DNA from: Eubacterium sp.
Lineage (GTDB): Bacteria > Bacillota > Clostridia > Lachnospirales > Lachnospiraceae
Assembly (NCBI GenBank): GCA_017539165.1
Contig: JAFYHN010000058.1
Span: 1 to 42,778, forward strand
Length of the DNA: 42,778 nucleotides
Direction: 5' to 3'
Both the position numbers and the translations under genes were made by a program. Positions 14,082 to 22,357 of this stretch are shown here, in pieces. Position 1 is the stretch's first letter. Every line of letters starts with the position of its first letter. The notes under the pieces were generated by a model. It saw only the letters and a program-made list of their open reading frames with translations. It did not search any database and had not been told where the DNA came from.

Positions 14082-15623
14082 CTATCCTATTTGAGTAATA
14101 TTTACTAATACTGATGAATCTATGGCACTTACTTTATAAGAACCACCGGTACCATCATTGAAGTTGAAAACATCGCTTGGACTAGCTATCTGAATATCAT
14201 TATGAACATAACATATACCACTACCAAAGTAACCTATGAAACTTTCTACTTTATCATTAAAATCTGTTTCAGTAGGTGATGTGTGTGGCTTTCTTCCTAC
14301 AATTAAGAAAATGCCTGATAATCCTGTAGAATCCCAAGCAGATGTTGGAGAAGAACCGTTGTTCTTAAATTTTGCTTTTAGATTAGAAACATCTGTTTGT
14401 AAATCTCCAACATCATCTTGTAAATTCTGAATATCTGTTTCAATACTCTGAACATCTATTGAAGAACCAAGTTCATCGAAATGTCCGGAAGAAGTGTCTG
14501 CATCCCATACCCAAGCTATGTTTGCACCTTTCTGGTATTTATTCGTAACACCTACCGGGAAGATAATTTCAATATAATTTCCACTAGCAGGACTGATATT
14601 ATATATGTTACCATTTTGTCCGGCACCTAAGTCAGCAAGAATAACTTCACTATTATTTTCAAGTATGAGTTTTTCAGTAACAGGAGTACTGTCATTTACT
14701 ACACTTACAACAGTACCTTTATAAGAATAGGCTGCACTTGCTACAGCCTCTACTGTTTCTATTCTTCCAAGTAATGTTCCTGATGTAGATACATCATAAT
14801 TTGATGGTACACCTTCAACTTCTTCAATCCTGTCTAATCTTGCAGAAACTGTACCTTTGTTAGTAAGGTCATATCCAGATGTTCCTACATCATCATCAAG
14901 GGTTTTAAGACGGGCATATATTCCTGTTGCAGCTGTTCCACCACTTTCTTCAGTACCCACATTTGTTTCAAGAGTATTAAGTCTTGTTGAAACATCACCT
15001 TTACTCTGGTCGTAGCCTGAACCCATTTCTGTTTTAAGAGTGTTAGTGTCCTGAACAAGACCACTATTTGAATCTCCAACAGTTGTTTCAAGAGCCTGAA
15101 CTCTGCTTGTAAGTGTATTTGTTGGACTCCCACCTCCACCACCTACATTTTCCCACAATTCTTCAATGTTGCTTTCAGCATTATCAGCCCTTGTAAGAAG
15201 TCCATCAACATGCTGATGTCCGGCTGGTCTTGTTTCATCAGTCCAACCATCTTTTACATAACCTTCAAGAGTAGTAGTTCTATCATTTAGTGTTGTATAA
15301 CTTGATTGTGGTGTATCAGGAACACCTGTATTTGCAACAAGGTTTGCTATTCTACTTACAATATTCAGGACACCTGCCGGGAGTGGCTGTAATGTAGTTG
15401 CCCTGTAATTATATTCATTTACATCTATACCAACAAATGTTGCTACATTATCTACAGCAACTCCATTAAAATTAAGATAGTTTTTCCAGTCAGCAAGACC
15501 AAGTGTTTTAATACCTGCATCATCCTGAGCCTGTTGATAAACAATCATTCTATATCTTGAAGCTGTAGTATCATCTATAGCACCTGCCGGTAGGTCTGCC
15601 GGTTCTGCGATTTCTGTTGCCAT
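14082..15623 (-). CDS. Coiled-coil tail fibre / baseplate fibre protein
   Basis: 513 residues. The N-terminal 130 residues are probably the baseplate-attachment domain. From about 145 to 310 there are repeated units of the form TLTSRVQALETTVG, SARLDRIEEVEG, TLLGRIETVEA, separated by Gly/Ser/Asn loops, a pattern of trimeric coiled-coil fibres. Another heptad segment (IETDIQNLQDDVGDLQTDV) lies near 390-410, and a beta-rich C-terminal domain follows. Position after gp25, gp6 and the wedge gene fits a baseplate-proximal fibre. AAGGAG precedes ATG 15623. Confidence 0.75.
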   Translation of the reverse strand: MATEIAEPADLPAGAIDDTTASRYRMIVYQQAQDDAGIKTLGLADWKNYLNFNGVAVDNVATFVGIDVNEYNYRATTLQPLPAGVLNIVSRIANLVANTGVPDTPQSSYTTLNDRTTTLEGYVKDGWTDETRPAGHQHVDGLLTRADNAESNIEELWENVGGGGGSPTNTLTSRVQALETTVGDSNSGLVQDTNTLKTEMGSGYDQSKGDVSTRLNTLETNVGTEESGGTAATGIYARLKTLDDDVGTSGYDLTNKGTVSARLDRIEEVEGVPSNYDVSTSGTLLGRIETVEAVASAAYSYKGTVVSVVNDSTPVTEKLILENNSEVILADLGAGQNGNIYNISPASGNYIEIIFPVGVTNKYQKGANIAWVWDADTSSGHFDELGSSIDVQSIETDIQNLQDDVGDLQTDVSNLKAKFKNNGSSPTSAWDSTGLSGIFLIVGRKPHTSPTETDFNDKVESFIGYFGSGICYVHNDIQIASPSDVFNFNDGTGGSYKVSAIDSSVLVNITQIG

Positions 15624-15633
15624 ATTTCACTCC

Positions 15634-16731
15634 TTAAATTCTTTCTCTAGTATAAAACATTGCACCTATTCTGCAATCCTCATGTACTACCTGATAAGCA
15701 AGACAAGGGGCATCAGGTCTGTTTTCCAGCCTTAACATAATAGGTATATATTTTTCAAAATGTATGTTGTTGGCATTGTATACGTTTTCAACAACATATG
15801 TTTTGTTATCACTTGTATTAGAGAGAACAGAGATGTCTGACCATATGTATTCTTTTGTACCTTCTTCAGTTTCATCTACGGAAGACTGACATTTCATATC
15901 AAAAGAAATCAGAATAGCATCATCTAATCTCTGAACTTCTCGTTCAAACTCAATTGCTCGGTCAGTCTGTAATTCAGTATCATACATTCTGACTTCCCGG
16001 TAGAGTTCTATAATTTCATTGTCAGTATAACCATTAAGGATTTCCATTGAGATAGGGTCTCCAAAAGGTGCTGAGAATGTTCCTGAAGATGTATCTATTC
16101 CGGTCGAATATAATTCCGTGCTTGTACCACTAAGATAACAGTAAGGTACATAAAACAGCAGAATCATAACACGTGCCGGTTTTGTAAGGGTTATGATATA
16201 GTCAAAGTCAAGAAGACTGGCATTAAGTTCTTCCAATGTCTGATATTCAGAACCAGCACCATCTTGAGCCGGTTTATCACAATAGTAATTCTGAAAACCA
16301 ATCTGGATAAGACCTTCAGACATATCTGTGTAAAGACCGGCATCTGTATATTTCCAAGGACTTTCATCTGTATGTTTTGCAACATCTGTGTAAAGGTCAG
16401 AACCATGATACTCAAAAACTTTACCTGTAAACATACTTGCAGATATGAGTTCAAACAGACGAATATCTTTCTTCAGCATTGAGTAAGCAATAATAGAACG
16501 GTATGGTTCTTTATTCAGGTTTCTGGCTTTATTGCTGAATGAGTTGAAAATAATGAAAGCATCACCATTCTGCATTTCATCTTTCAGGTTCTCATACAGT
16601 TCCTGAAGTGAAGTGGAGTTCATCAGAGAATCAATAAAGGCATAGACATACTTTTTCTCTATAGGCATTTTGGGAGAAGTATTACGCTGTGCATATAACT
16701 GTATGTCTGTTCTGTTTACTATTTCCATCAT
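15634..16731 (-). CDS. Probable baseplate wedge protein (gp7/tail protein I position)
   Basis: 365 residues. Its ATG overlaps the TAA of the gp6/J-like gene (TAATG), so they are coupled. No sequence motif identifies it; the gene after baseplate J is normally tail protein I or a gp7-like wedge subunit, which connects the baseplate to fibres. Residues about 105-150 carry short repeats (SDLYTDVAKHTDE, AGLYTDMSEG). Function is inferred from order only. Confidence 0.55.
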   Translation of the reverse strand: MMEIVNRTDIQLYAQRNTSPKMPIEKKYVYAFIDSLMNSTSLQELYENLKDEMQNGDAFIIFNSFSNKARNLNKEPYRSIIAYSMLKKDIRLFELISASMFTGKVFEYHGSDLYTDVAKHTDESPWKYTDAGLYTDMSEGLIQIGFQNYYCDKPAQDGAGSEYQTLEELNASLLDFDYIITLTKPARVMILLFYVPYCYLSGTSTELYSTGIDTSSGTFSAPFGDPISMEILNGYTDNEIIELYREVRMYDTELQTDRAIEFEREVQRLDDAILISFDMKCQSSVDETEEGTKEYIWSDISVLSNTSDNKTYVVENVYNANNIHFEKYIPIMLRLENRPDAPCLAYQVVHEDCRIGAMFYTRERI

Positions 16732-18710
16732 TATACCTTTTTAATATCAATAGAATGAAGCTTTCTAAGTCCTTTTTCATCACCAATTGAAAGAATACCT
16801 TCATTTTCCATTCCCCAGTAGAATTCAAGAACAGCATCTGTCATAGGTACTGTTTCACCGGCAAGGTTAGGGTCTGAGACTCCACCTGAACTGTAAAGCT
16901 GAGGGTTTGTAAAATCAAGGGTAACAAGTTTTTCAACATGACTTCCAACAGGAACGGCTGTATTATATTCATCATAAATCTGACAGGATACTAAACTTCC
17001 GGCTATTTCAACTTCTTCAAGAATTCTTGTTACTTCAACTTCTTTTTCTTCACCATCTATAATTTTCTTAGTTTTATAGGTAAGCGTACACCAACCTCTA
17101 CCCGGTCGTTCATCTGCATAAGATTCCTGAGAAATTCTCATTCCATAACTTACAAGTTCATGATAACGCAAATAATGATAACCTTTAAGAATAAGACCAG
17201 TAGAAGCATATGGAGAAGTCTGCTGAATATCCTGAATGATTGCTGCAAGGTCAAGATTTTCAAAAAGAGAAGAATCTTTTGACTGTAAGTAAGCAAGATT
17301 GTAATACTGAGAGGCTTTAGCTTTTACAAACTGTTCAAAAGATTCCATAGAAGTTGTTGTAGAATATTCAAAAGCAAGGTGCTGTTCAACCGGAGTAAAC
17401 TCTGAAATCTGAAGAACGGCAATATCTTTATATGGTTCTATTCGTTCGAGTAATCTTTCTTTAACATCTGAAGCTAAAGAGTTTCCATTAGGGTCTACAA
17501 GATAAATATCAACAATTCCGGTAACTTCCATTGTGGTTTTTCCCTGTCTAACCCATCTTTCATAATCTGAAAGTACAAGACAATCTCCTACTTCAGGCTG
17601 AGCATTAAACCATGCTGTATATTCAGGAACAGATGAAACATTGATACTTGAGTACAATCTCTGTTTAAGATACAGACCAAGTTTACCTGTTGATGGTTCA
17701 TTGATTGCAACAGATGATTTAGTATTGGTTACTACAAGTTTTACTGTATTTTCATTAAGGTCTTCATAAGAAGAAACGAAATGCAGCTGATTTTCTTCAA
17801 TTTCACCCTGAATACCATCTGACTTTATGTATGATACTTCATAAGGCTGTCCATTAGGATTATTTATTTCAGTACCGGCAAAAACCTTAATATACAAATA
17901 ACCGTCATAATAATAAGCAAAATAACCATTTCTTGGTACAGCAAATGTATCAGCAAACTGAATTGGAGAAAGTTTATTGGTATATGCTGACCTTTGCCAT
18001 TTCTCACCATCATAAACTACAAGGTCACCCCGGCGGAATTCTATAGGAAGTCCTTCTACTGAGAACTTAGTTTCTCCATCAGCAATTACCCAGTAAGCTT
18101 CACCTTTGATTCCATACTCATCTTGAAGATAAGGGGTACCACCATAATCATGTTCAATCTCTTTCTGAGGTTTCCAAGAACCCAAGAATGACAACTGGTC
18201 GTAAGAAGTCTCATAAGATACTTCAGGTATTTCTTCACCATTTATTTTTACTGTAAGATATGAAAGGTCAGGATTGTTAGCCTGAAACTTGATGATTGAA
18301 TGATATGTGCCTGTTTCAGTAATTCTTGTTCCCTGAACAGCTGTAACAGTTCGTATATCACCCTCAAGAAGAACAATGTCTTCCATGAGAGTATAAATTA
18401 CACCATCATCAGTAGTGAGTTCATCATACTTATTAATGGTAGTTCTTGCATAATCACCATCATCAAGAGAAACAGAAACCTGAGTTGTAGCTGTTGTTCG
18501 ATAAGGAATCTTCTGAAGGAAGAAAGCCAACCAAGAACGCATTGTATCTTCAGAGAAGTTGTTGATGTCAGTAAATTCAGCATTGATTCTGTTCTGTTCC
18601 TCCAGAATAGCCTTTTCCATATTGACACCAATACTTGACCATAACTGATAAAGTTCAGTTTCTTTTTCCTGTGCATTGAAATATGTTGCGAATTGATTCA
18701 AAAATGCCAT
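16731..18710 (-). CDS. Baseplate J-like / T4 gp6-like wedge protein
   Basis: 659 residues. The N-terminus (MEKAILEEQNRINAEFTDINNFSEDTMRSWLA) and the later segment around 400-460 (DIYLVDPNGNSLASDVKERL, then VEQHLAFEYS) fit the baseplate J/gp6 family, in which a loop region precedes the 'VyVvdp.G.p..dl...v...l' stretch. It forms the inner baseplate ring that opens on contraction. It follows the gp25 gene with a TAATG overlap, the usual gp25-gp6 order in contractile tails. Confidence 0.8.
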   Translation of the reverse strand: MAFLNQFATYFNAQEKETELYQLWSSIGVNMEKAILEEQNRINAEFTDINNFSEDTMRSWLAFFLQKIPYRTTATTQVSVSLDDGDYARTTINKYDELTTDDGVIYTLMEDIVLLEGDIRTVTAVQGTRITETGTYHSIIKFQANNPDLSYLTVKINGEEIPEVSYETSYDQLSFLGSWKPQKEIEHDYGGTPYLQDEYGIKGEAYWVIADGETKFSVEGLPIEFRRGDLVVYDGEKWQRSAYTNKLSPIQFADTFAVPRNGYFAYYYDGYLYIKVFAGTEINNPNGQPYEVSYIKSDGIQGEIEENQLHFVSSYEDLNENTVKLVVTNTKSSVAINEPSTGKLGLYLKQRLYSSINVSSVPEYTAWFNAQPEVGDCLVLSDYERWVRQGKTTMEVTGIVDIYLVDPNGNSLASDVKERLLERIEPYKDIAVLQISEFTPVEQHLAFEYSTTTSMESFEQFVKAKASQYYNLAYLQSKDSSLFENLDLAAIIQDIQQTSPYASTGLILKGYHYLRYHELVSYGMRISQESYADERPGRGWCTLTYKTKKIIDGEEKEVEVTRILEEVEIAGSLVSCQIYDEYNTAVPVGSHVEKLVTLDFTNPQLYSSGGVSDPNLAGETVPMTDAVLEFYWGMENEGILSIGDEKGLRKLHSIDIKKV

Positions 18711-18985
18711 TATTGTGTTTCTCCCATTATGCCGGAAACATCTACGGTAATATCGTAATACTGAATCCTTGAATTTTCACTATCTAGTGTAATATCTGGA
18801 CCAAGGTCCTTAAAAGCAAGTTTAATTGCAGCAGTTTGACTTCCATATACAAATTCTGAAACATCTACACCCCGGTCGTAATAAGGAATATCATGAGTTG
18901 TATGGAGAAGTCTTGTTTCCATACGTTTTATGAGAGCCTCTTTACCGGTATATCTTTTGCTTAATGTTTCATCAAATTCAATCAT
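18710..18985 (-). CDS. Baseplate wedge protein, gp25/GPW family
   Basis: 91 residues, typical length for the gp25/GPW family. The central part, KRMETRLLHTTHDIPYYDRG, corresponds to the family's R..RL.T..GE.p..p.yG core. It anchors sheath and wedge to the baseplate. There is no Shine-Dalgarno; an AT-rich element (TTATATATTATTTATAT) abuts the ATG at 18985. It is the first gene of a short coupled set with gp6 and the wedge protein. Confidence 0.85.
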   Translation of the reverse strand: MIEFDETLSKRYTGKEALIKRMETRLLHTTHDIPYYDRGVDVSEFVYGSQTAAIKLAFKDLGPDITLDSENSRIQYYDITVDVSGIMGETQ

Positions 18986-19003
18986 ATATAAATAATATAT
19001 AAT
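18986..19003 (-). promoter_or_regulatory. Candidate late promoter element abutting the gp25 start
   Basis: Minus strand ATTATATATTATTTATAT directly before ATG 18985, with no ribosome site between; related to the TATATATTTTATAT elements before other structural genes. Confidence 0.45.
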
Positions 19004-19018
19004 TATTTTGACAAATGT

Positions 19019-19636
19019 TTAAGATACGGTTCCATTACCAACTGAACCAGCAAGATTTCCCTGACCATTTGTACTTACTGTTCCTGCTGTTAAATAATCA
19101 GTAAACAACTCAGAAAGTTTTTCAGCAAATAGTTCATCACCATCTTTTGTAGAACCTTCAGGTGGGTTTCTCATAGATTCAAAGCAATCTTTTAATCCTT
19201 GTGCCAATGCTGTATAACTACATGTTATTTTTCCTGTGGCTGCACCACCATAAGGAGTAGGAGTAGCAGGTGGAGGTGGAGTTAGAATTCCTGTAACAGC
19301 TGTAGTTATAGTTCCTGCTGAAACCATACTATGTAATCCTATCGCTAACTGGTCGGCAAGATAATTATCAGCAGCATCTCCAAGTGTTGGCATTAAAACA
19401 CAAGCTGCTGAAATATAACCAAAAGCTATGGTTGGTACACATATGATTCCCGTTCCCGTTCCTGTTCCGGCAAAAGCACCACCTGAAACAGCACCAGCAT
19501 CATTTGTACTTATGGAAGCTGTACCACAATAAATAGAACAGGCATTGGCAATACCATTAGAAAAATCAGTATCACTGGTCATTGTCTTAAAACAAGTTAA
19601 TAAAGTTGTTTTAAGAACTGTAGGTTCTAAAGCCAT
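19019..19636 (-). CDS. Gly/Ala/Thr-rich structural protein, unknown
   Basis: 205 residues. The middle is Gly/Ser/Thr-rich (SGGAFAGTGTGTG) and Pro-rich (LTPPPPATPTPYGG), and the protein falls into two similar halves: an N-terminal unit LLTCFKTMTSDTDFSNGIA and a C-terminal unit LKDCFESMRNPP..DELFAEKLSE, each followed by a Gly-rich stretch. This suggests an internal duplication. It lies between the spike and gp25 genes, so it is probably a hub or baseplate component. GGAG lies 6 bases before the ATG. Confidence 0.6.
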   Translation of the reverse strand: MALEPTVLKTTLLTCFKTMTSDTDFSNGIANACSIYCGTASISTNDAGAVSGGAFAGTGTGTGIICVPTIAFGYISAACVLMPTLGDAADNYLADQLAIGLHSMVSAGTITTAVTGILTPPPPATPTPYGGAATGKITCSYTALAQGLKDCFESMRNPPEGSTKDGDELFAEKLSELFTDYLTAGTVSTNGQGNLAGSVGNGTVS

Positions 19637-19639
19637 TTA

Positions 19640-20302
19640 TTACTCCATAAGATTCTGAAGTTGAGTTATATATGCTGTGAATTGACCGGGTACTACAGTA
19701 TGTGCTGCTGGAGAACCTTGGGTAGCAAGACTTGTATTGAGAACATTCAGGATGTTATAGATAATCTGATATAAAGATTGTCCTGTACCATTGTCAATGG
19801 AAAACTTACCACCATTAGTAACAATATGAACATTCTTACCGGCAATCCAAGTTCCATCTGTCTTGTGCATAAGAATAAAATTATCACCATCATGAATAAC
19901 CGTATAATCATCAGTCTTAATGATGTAGCTGTTTTTACCTAGTCTTGTAGCACCTACAGTATTTACAGCCATAGGCATATTCCCAGCATGAATATTTCCG
20001 AGATTGAATTTCTCATAGAATTCTTTATCAACATTTACTTCATCTGGATTTTTATAGAGAACTGGATACATAAGGTTTCCCTGATGAAACTCAACCATCA
20101 CCTTATCACCTTTTCTTAATGGTAAACTTAATGCCCAGAATGGAACATAAGTAAGAGGGTAATTGGTATCTTTCTGAAAAAATCTTTCAATGTGAACATT
20201 ACAGTAAAGTTTCTTTTCTCTTGCTACGGTATCAATCATATCTTCTACAAGAGTACCTACATATATTCCAGTTGCTTCAGTTCCTATAAATTGTTTAGCC
20301 AT
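19640..20302 (-). CDS. Baseplate central spike / gpV-gp5-like OB-fold protein
   Basis: 220 residues. Residues about 10-90 form the N-terminal OB-fold of gp5/gpV spike proteins (IYVGTLVED..., then KGDKVMVEFHQGNLMYPVLY). A short beta-helix-like stretch follows (TVIHDGDNFILMHKTDG, NVHIVTNGGKFSI), then an alpha-helical C-terminus (YQIIYNILNVLNTSL). No lysozyme domain is present. It would make the membrane-piercing tip. GAGGT precedes ATG 20302. Confidence 0.75.
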   Translation of the reverse strand: MAKQFIGTEATGIYVGTLVEDMIDTVAREKKLYCNVHIERFFQKDTNYPLTYVPFWALSLPLRKGDKVMVEFHQGNLMYPVLYKNPDEVNVDKEFYEKFNLGNIHAGNMPMAVNTVGATRLGKNSYIIKTDDYTVIHDGDNFILMHKTDGTWIAGKNVHIVTNGGKFSIDNGTGQSLYQIIYNILNVLNTSLATQGSPAAHTVVPGQFTAYITQLQNLME

Positions 20303-20304
20303 AG

Positions 20305-21141
20305 TTATACCTCAAAATTAATGTTGGCAAAGCAATGTACAAAAGCATTTGCTTCAAGCAGATTCTTTCTGCTGTAAATACACAGATAAGGAAGTCCTGT
20401 ATCAAAATCAGGTATTTCTTCAAACTTCATTGTATAAACTCTCAGGAACTCTGCTGCGGCAGCTGTATGAATAGTAAACTTAGGACCCATAAACTTAGCC
20501 AGATAATCTCTCTGATTCCAAGCAACTGGCTGATGTGTAAGACAGAAACAATTTTCAACACTATCATTCTGAAATACAATCTTATCTCCACCGGGGATTG
20601 ACTGTTCTTCAAATTTCATTGTTGTGGCTGTCTGGTGCAAAAGGTTATGCCATTTTATACTCAGGAGTTTATCAGTACCAGCATAAATATAAACAGCATC
20701 ATCAAGTCTTTTCTTCACCATATTCTTTTCAAATGAATAGAATCTGCTATCCTGAATAAAGTTCCCGGCAAACTGATTTATCATAGGACATGGTATCTCC
20801 AAGTCAGAACTTTCATTGGTAAGATTAAGACGCAATGACCTTGCAAGTTTCTGAGTACTTGTTATAGGTTCATTAATGACCATGAACAGACATTTTGGAC
20901 AACAGCTCATTTCATAGTGCCAGTTCATATTAGCACCAGTTGATTCTGAGAAACCATATGGAATCCAGTCGATTCCCTGATATGTAAAGTAATAGCCAAC
21001 ATCTGGTCCGAATGAACATTTCTTATCGCATTCAAAAACTATTTCAAGAAAAGAAGAACATGCAAAAAAATCATCTGTGAGAAAAGCCTGTCCGATTTGA
21101 CCTTCACCTTCATCAAGGTTTATCTGTCTACCTTTTGCCAT
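20305..21141 (-). CDS. Probable baseplate hub protein, unknown family
   Basis: 278 residues with many cysteines in the first third (FECDKKCSFG, YEMSCCPKCLF), a possible metal site. Predicted mixed alpha/beta, no recognised family. It sits between the junction/84-aa genes and the spike gene, the place where hub proteins (T4 gp27 type) are encoded in contractile tails. It overlaps the upstream 84-aa gene by 14 bases. Role inferred from order. Confidence 0.55.
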   Translation of the reverse strand: MAKGRQINLDEGEGQIGQAFLTDDFFACSSFLEIVFECDKKCSFGPDVGYYFTYQGIDWIPYGFSESTGANMNWHYEMSCCPKCLFMVINEPITSTQKLARSLRLNLTNESSDLEIPCPMINQFAGNFIQDSRFYSFEKNMVKKRLDDAVYIYAGTDKLLSIKWHNLLHQTATTMKFEEQSIPGGDKIVFQNDSVENCFCLTHQPVAWNQRDYLAKFMGPKFTIHTAAAAEFLRVYTMKFEEIPDFDTGLPYLCIYSRKNLLEANAFVHCFANINFEV

Positions 21142-21382
21142 TTACAAAGTACCCCTCAAATAAACTGTCTGCTATAACATATGGTGTTCCCTTAGATAAT
21201 GATATAGGAGATTTTACTGAAAGATAATTGTTTGCAAGTTCACCTTTCATTGATTCAGAACCAACTGACTCAAGAATCTGGTCAGGTCGATATGCCCATT
21301 TCTCAGGTATTTTTATCTCAGTAGAGTTTCCGATTCTGAATATGTTGGCAATTCCTCTTGGTATCTTTAATGGTTTAAGCAT
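21128..21382 (-). CDS. Small baseplate-region protein (84 aa)
   Basis: 84 residues. Pattern MLKPLKIPRGIANIFRIGN then a beta-rich body. Small proteins at this position in myovirus tails are often LysM or gp53-like adaptors, but no LysM motif is visible. AGGAG precedes ATG 21382. Overlaps the downstream hub gene by 14 bases. Confidence 0.55.
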   Translation of the reverse strand: MLKPLKIPRGIANIFRIGNSTEIKIPEKWAYRPDQILESVGSESMKGELANNYLSVKSPISLSKGTPYVIADSLFEGYFVNGKR

Positions 21383-21391
21383 TTCAATCTC

Positions 21392-22348
21392 CTATAATTT
21401 TGCACTCAGGGCACTCTTTGTACTTTCAACTATATTGCTGAATCCACTCACCAAATCATCTGCGAACGTCTGCATTGAATCTACAAGGTCTGATAAAGCT
21501 GCCTGATTCTCACCATATTGAGTAAGCATAAAGTTTCCATGTTCATCACAATAATTGACATCCATGGCTGTTGCCTTTACATCACATTTTGCCCATAAAG
21601 GATAACCTGTTGAATCCATCATAGGTGAGAACTGAACATCTACATTTTCAAGATAAACACCACCAAAAGCAAACAGGTTGCCGATAACGATTGTAACTGG
21701 GTCACCATCATTTCCATCTTGAGTACCTTCAGCACCATAACCAATAGCAGGACCCGGAATTACATATGAATTGGCTACTGTATCAACAACAGCTTCAAGC
21801 ATACCTTTTCCACCTGTCGTATTGGTCTGATTCATATCAATAAGTTTAGTCTGATTAAGACTACTCTTAATTGATTGTGCTGTTTTAAGCTGTCTTGGGA
21901 ATGTAAAAGAAAGAAGTGCTTTGGCTGGTTCCCATACATCAAGATAACCATTATTGTTATCAGAAACAAAATTAAATGAAAAATTAAATGAGAATGGCTT
22001 GGTTGATTTCCAGAACTTTCTGTTCATCCAAGGTTGCTGGAAAGATGTACCATTCTTATATTGAACCACATTGTTTACAAGGTTAATAACAGAACCACCT
22101 ATGGAAGTAATGCCACCACCAAAGATTTCCTGCCACTCTGAAGTTCCACTTAATTTTACACCTTCATTAAGAAGACCACAGACCCTTCGTCTTTTATGGG
22201 CACAAGAAATAATTACTTCCTGAAGACTGTTTTCAGTTGTACTTCCATTTCCTGTTGCATTTATAGAATCAAATATATCTTCAGTTATCTTTTGAGGTTT
22301 ACCTAATGTTGGGAGATTTTTAATATAATTAGTAACTGCAATAGCCAT
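21392..22348 (-). CDS. Tail tube-baseplate junction protein (gp48/gp54-like candidate)
   Basis: 318 residues, directly after the tape measure. The C-terminal third has LENVDVQFSPMMDSTGYPLWAKCDVKA, a pattern of tube-fold baseplate proteins in which a beta strand precedes 'P..A.v.l..' (tube initiators). The N-terminus has a mostly hydrophilic body with a WKSTKPFSFNFSFNF beta segment. It would cap the hub and start tube growth. Confidence is moderate; assignment rests on pattern and gene order. AGGAG precedes ATG 22348. Confidence 0.5.
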   Translation of the reverse strand: MAIAVTNYIKNLPTLGKPQKITEDIFDSINATGNGSTTENSLQEVIISCAHKRRRVCGLLNEGVKLSGTSEWQEIFGGGITSIGGSVINLVNNVVQYKNGTSFQQPWMNRKFWKSTKPFSFNFSFNFVSDNNNGYLDVWEPAKALLSFTFPRQLKTAQSIKSSLNQTKLIDMNQTNTTGGKGMLEAVVDTVANSYVIPGPAIGYGAEGTQDGNDGDPVTIVIGNLFAFGGVYLENVDVQFSPMMDSTGYPLWAKCDVKATAMDVNYCDEHGNFMLTQYGENQAALSDLVDSMQTFADDLVSGFSNIVESTKSALSAKL

Positions 22349-22357
22349 AACTATCTC

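Noticed and set aside
21128-21382. LysM domain in the 84-residue baseplate gene
   Set aside because: Position fits, but the expected GDTL-type motif is absent.
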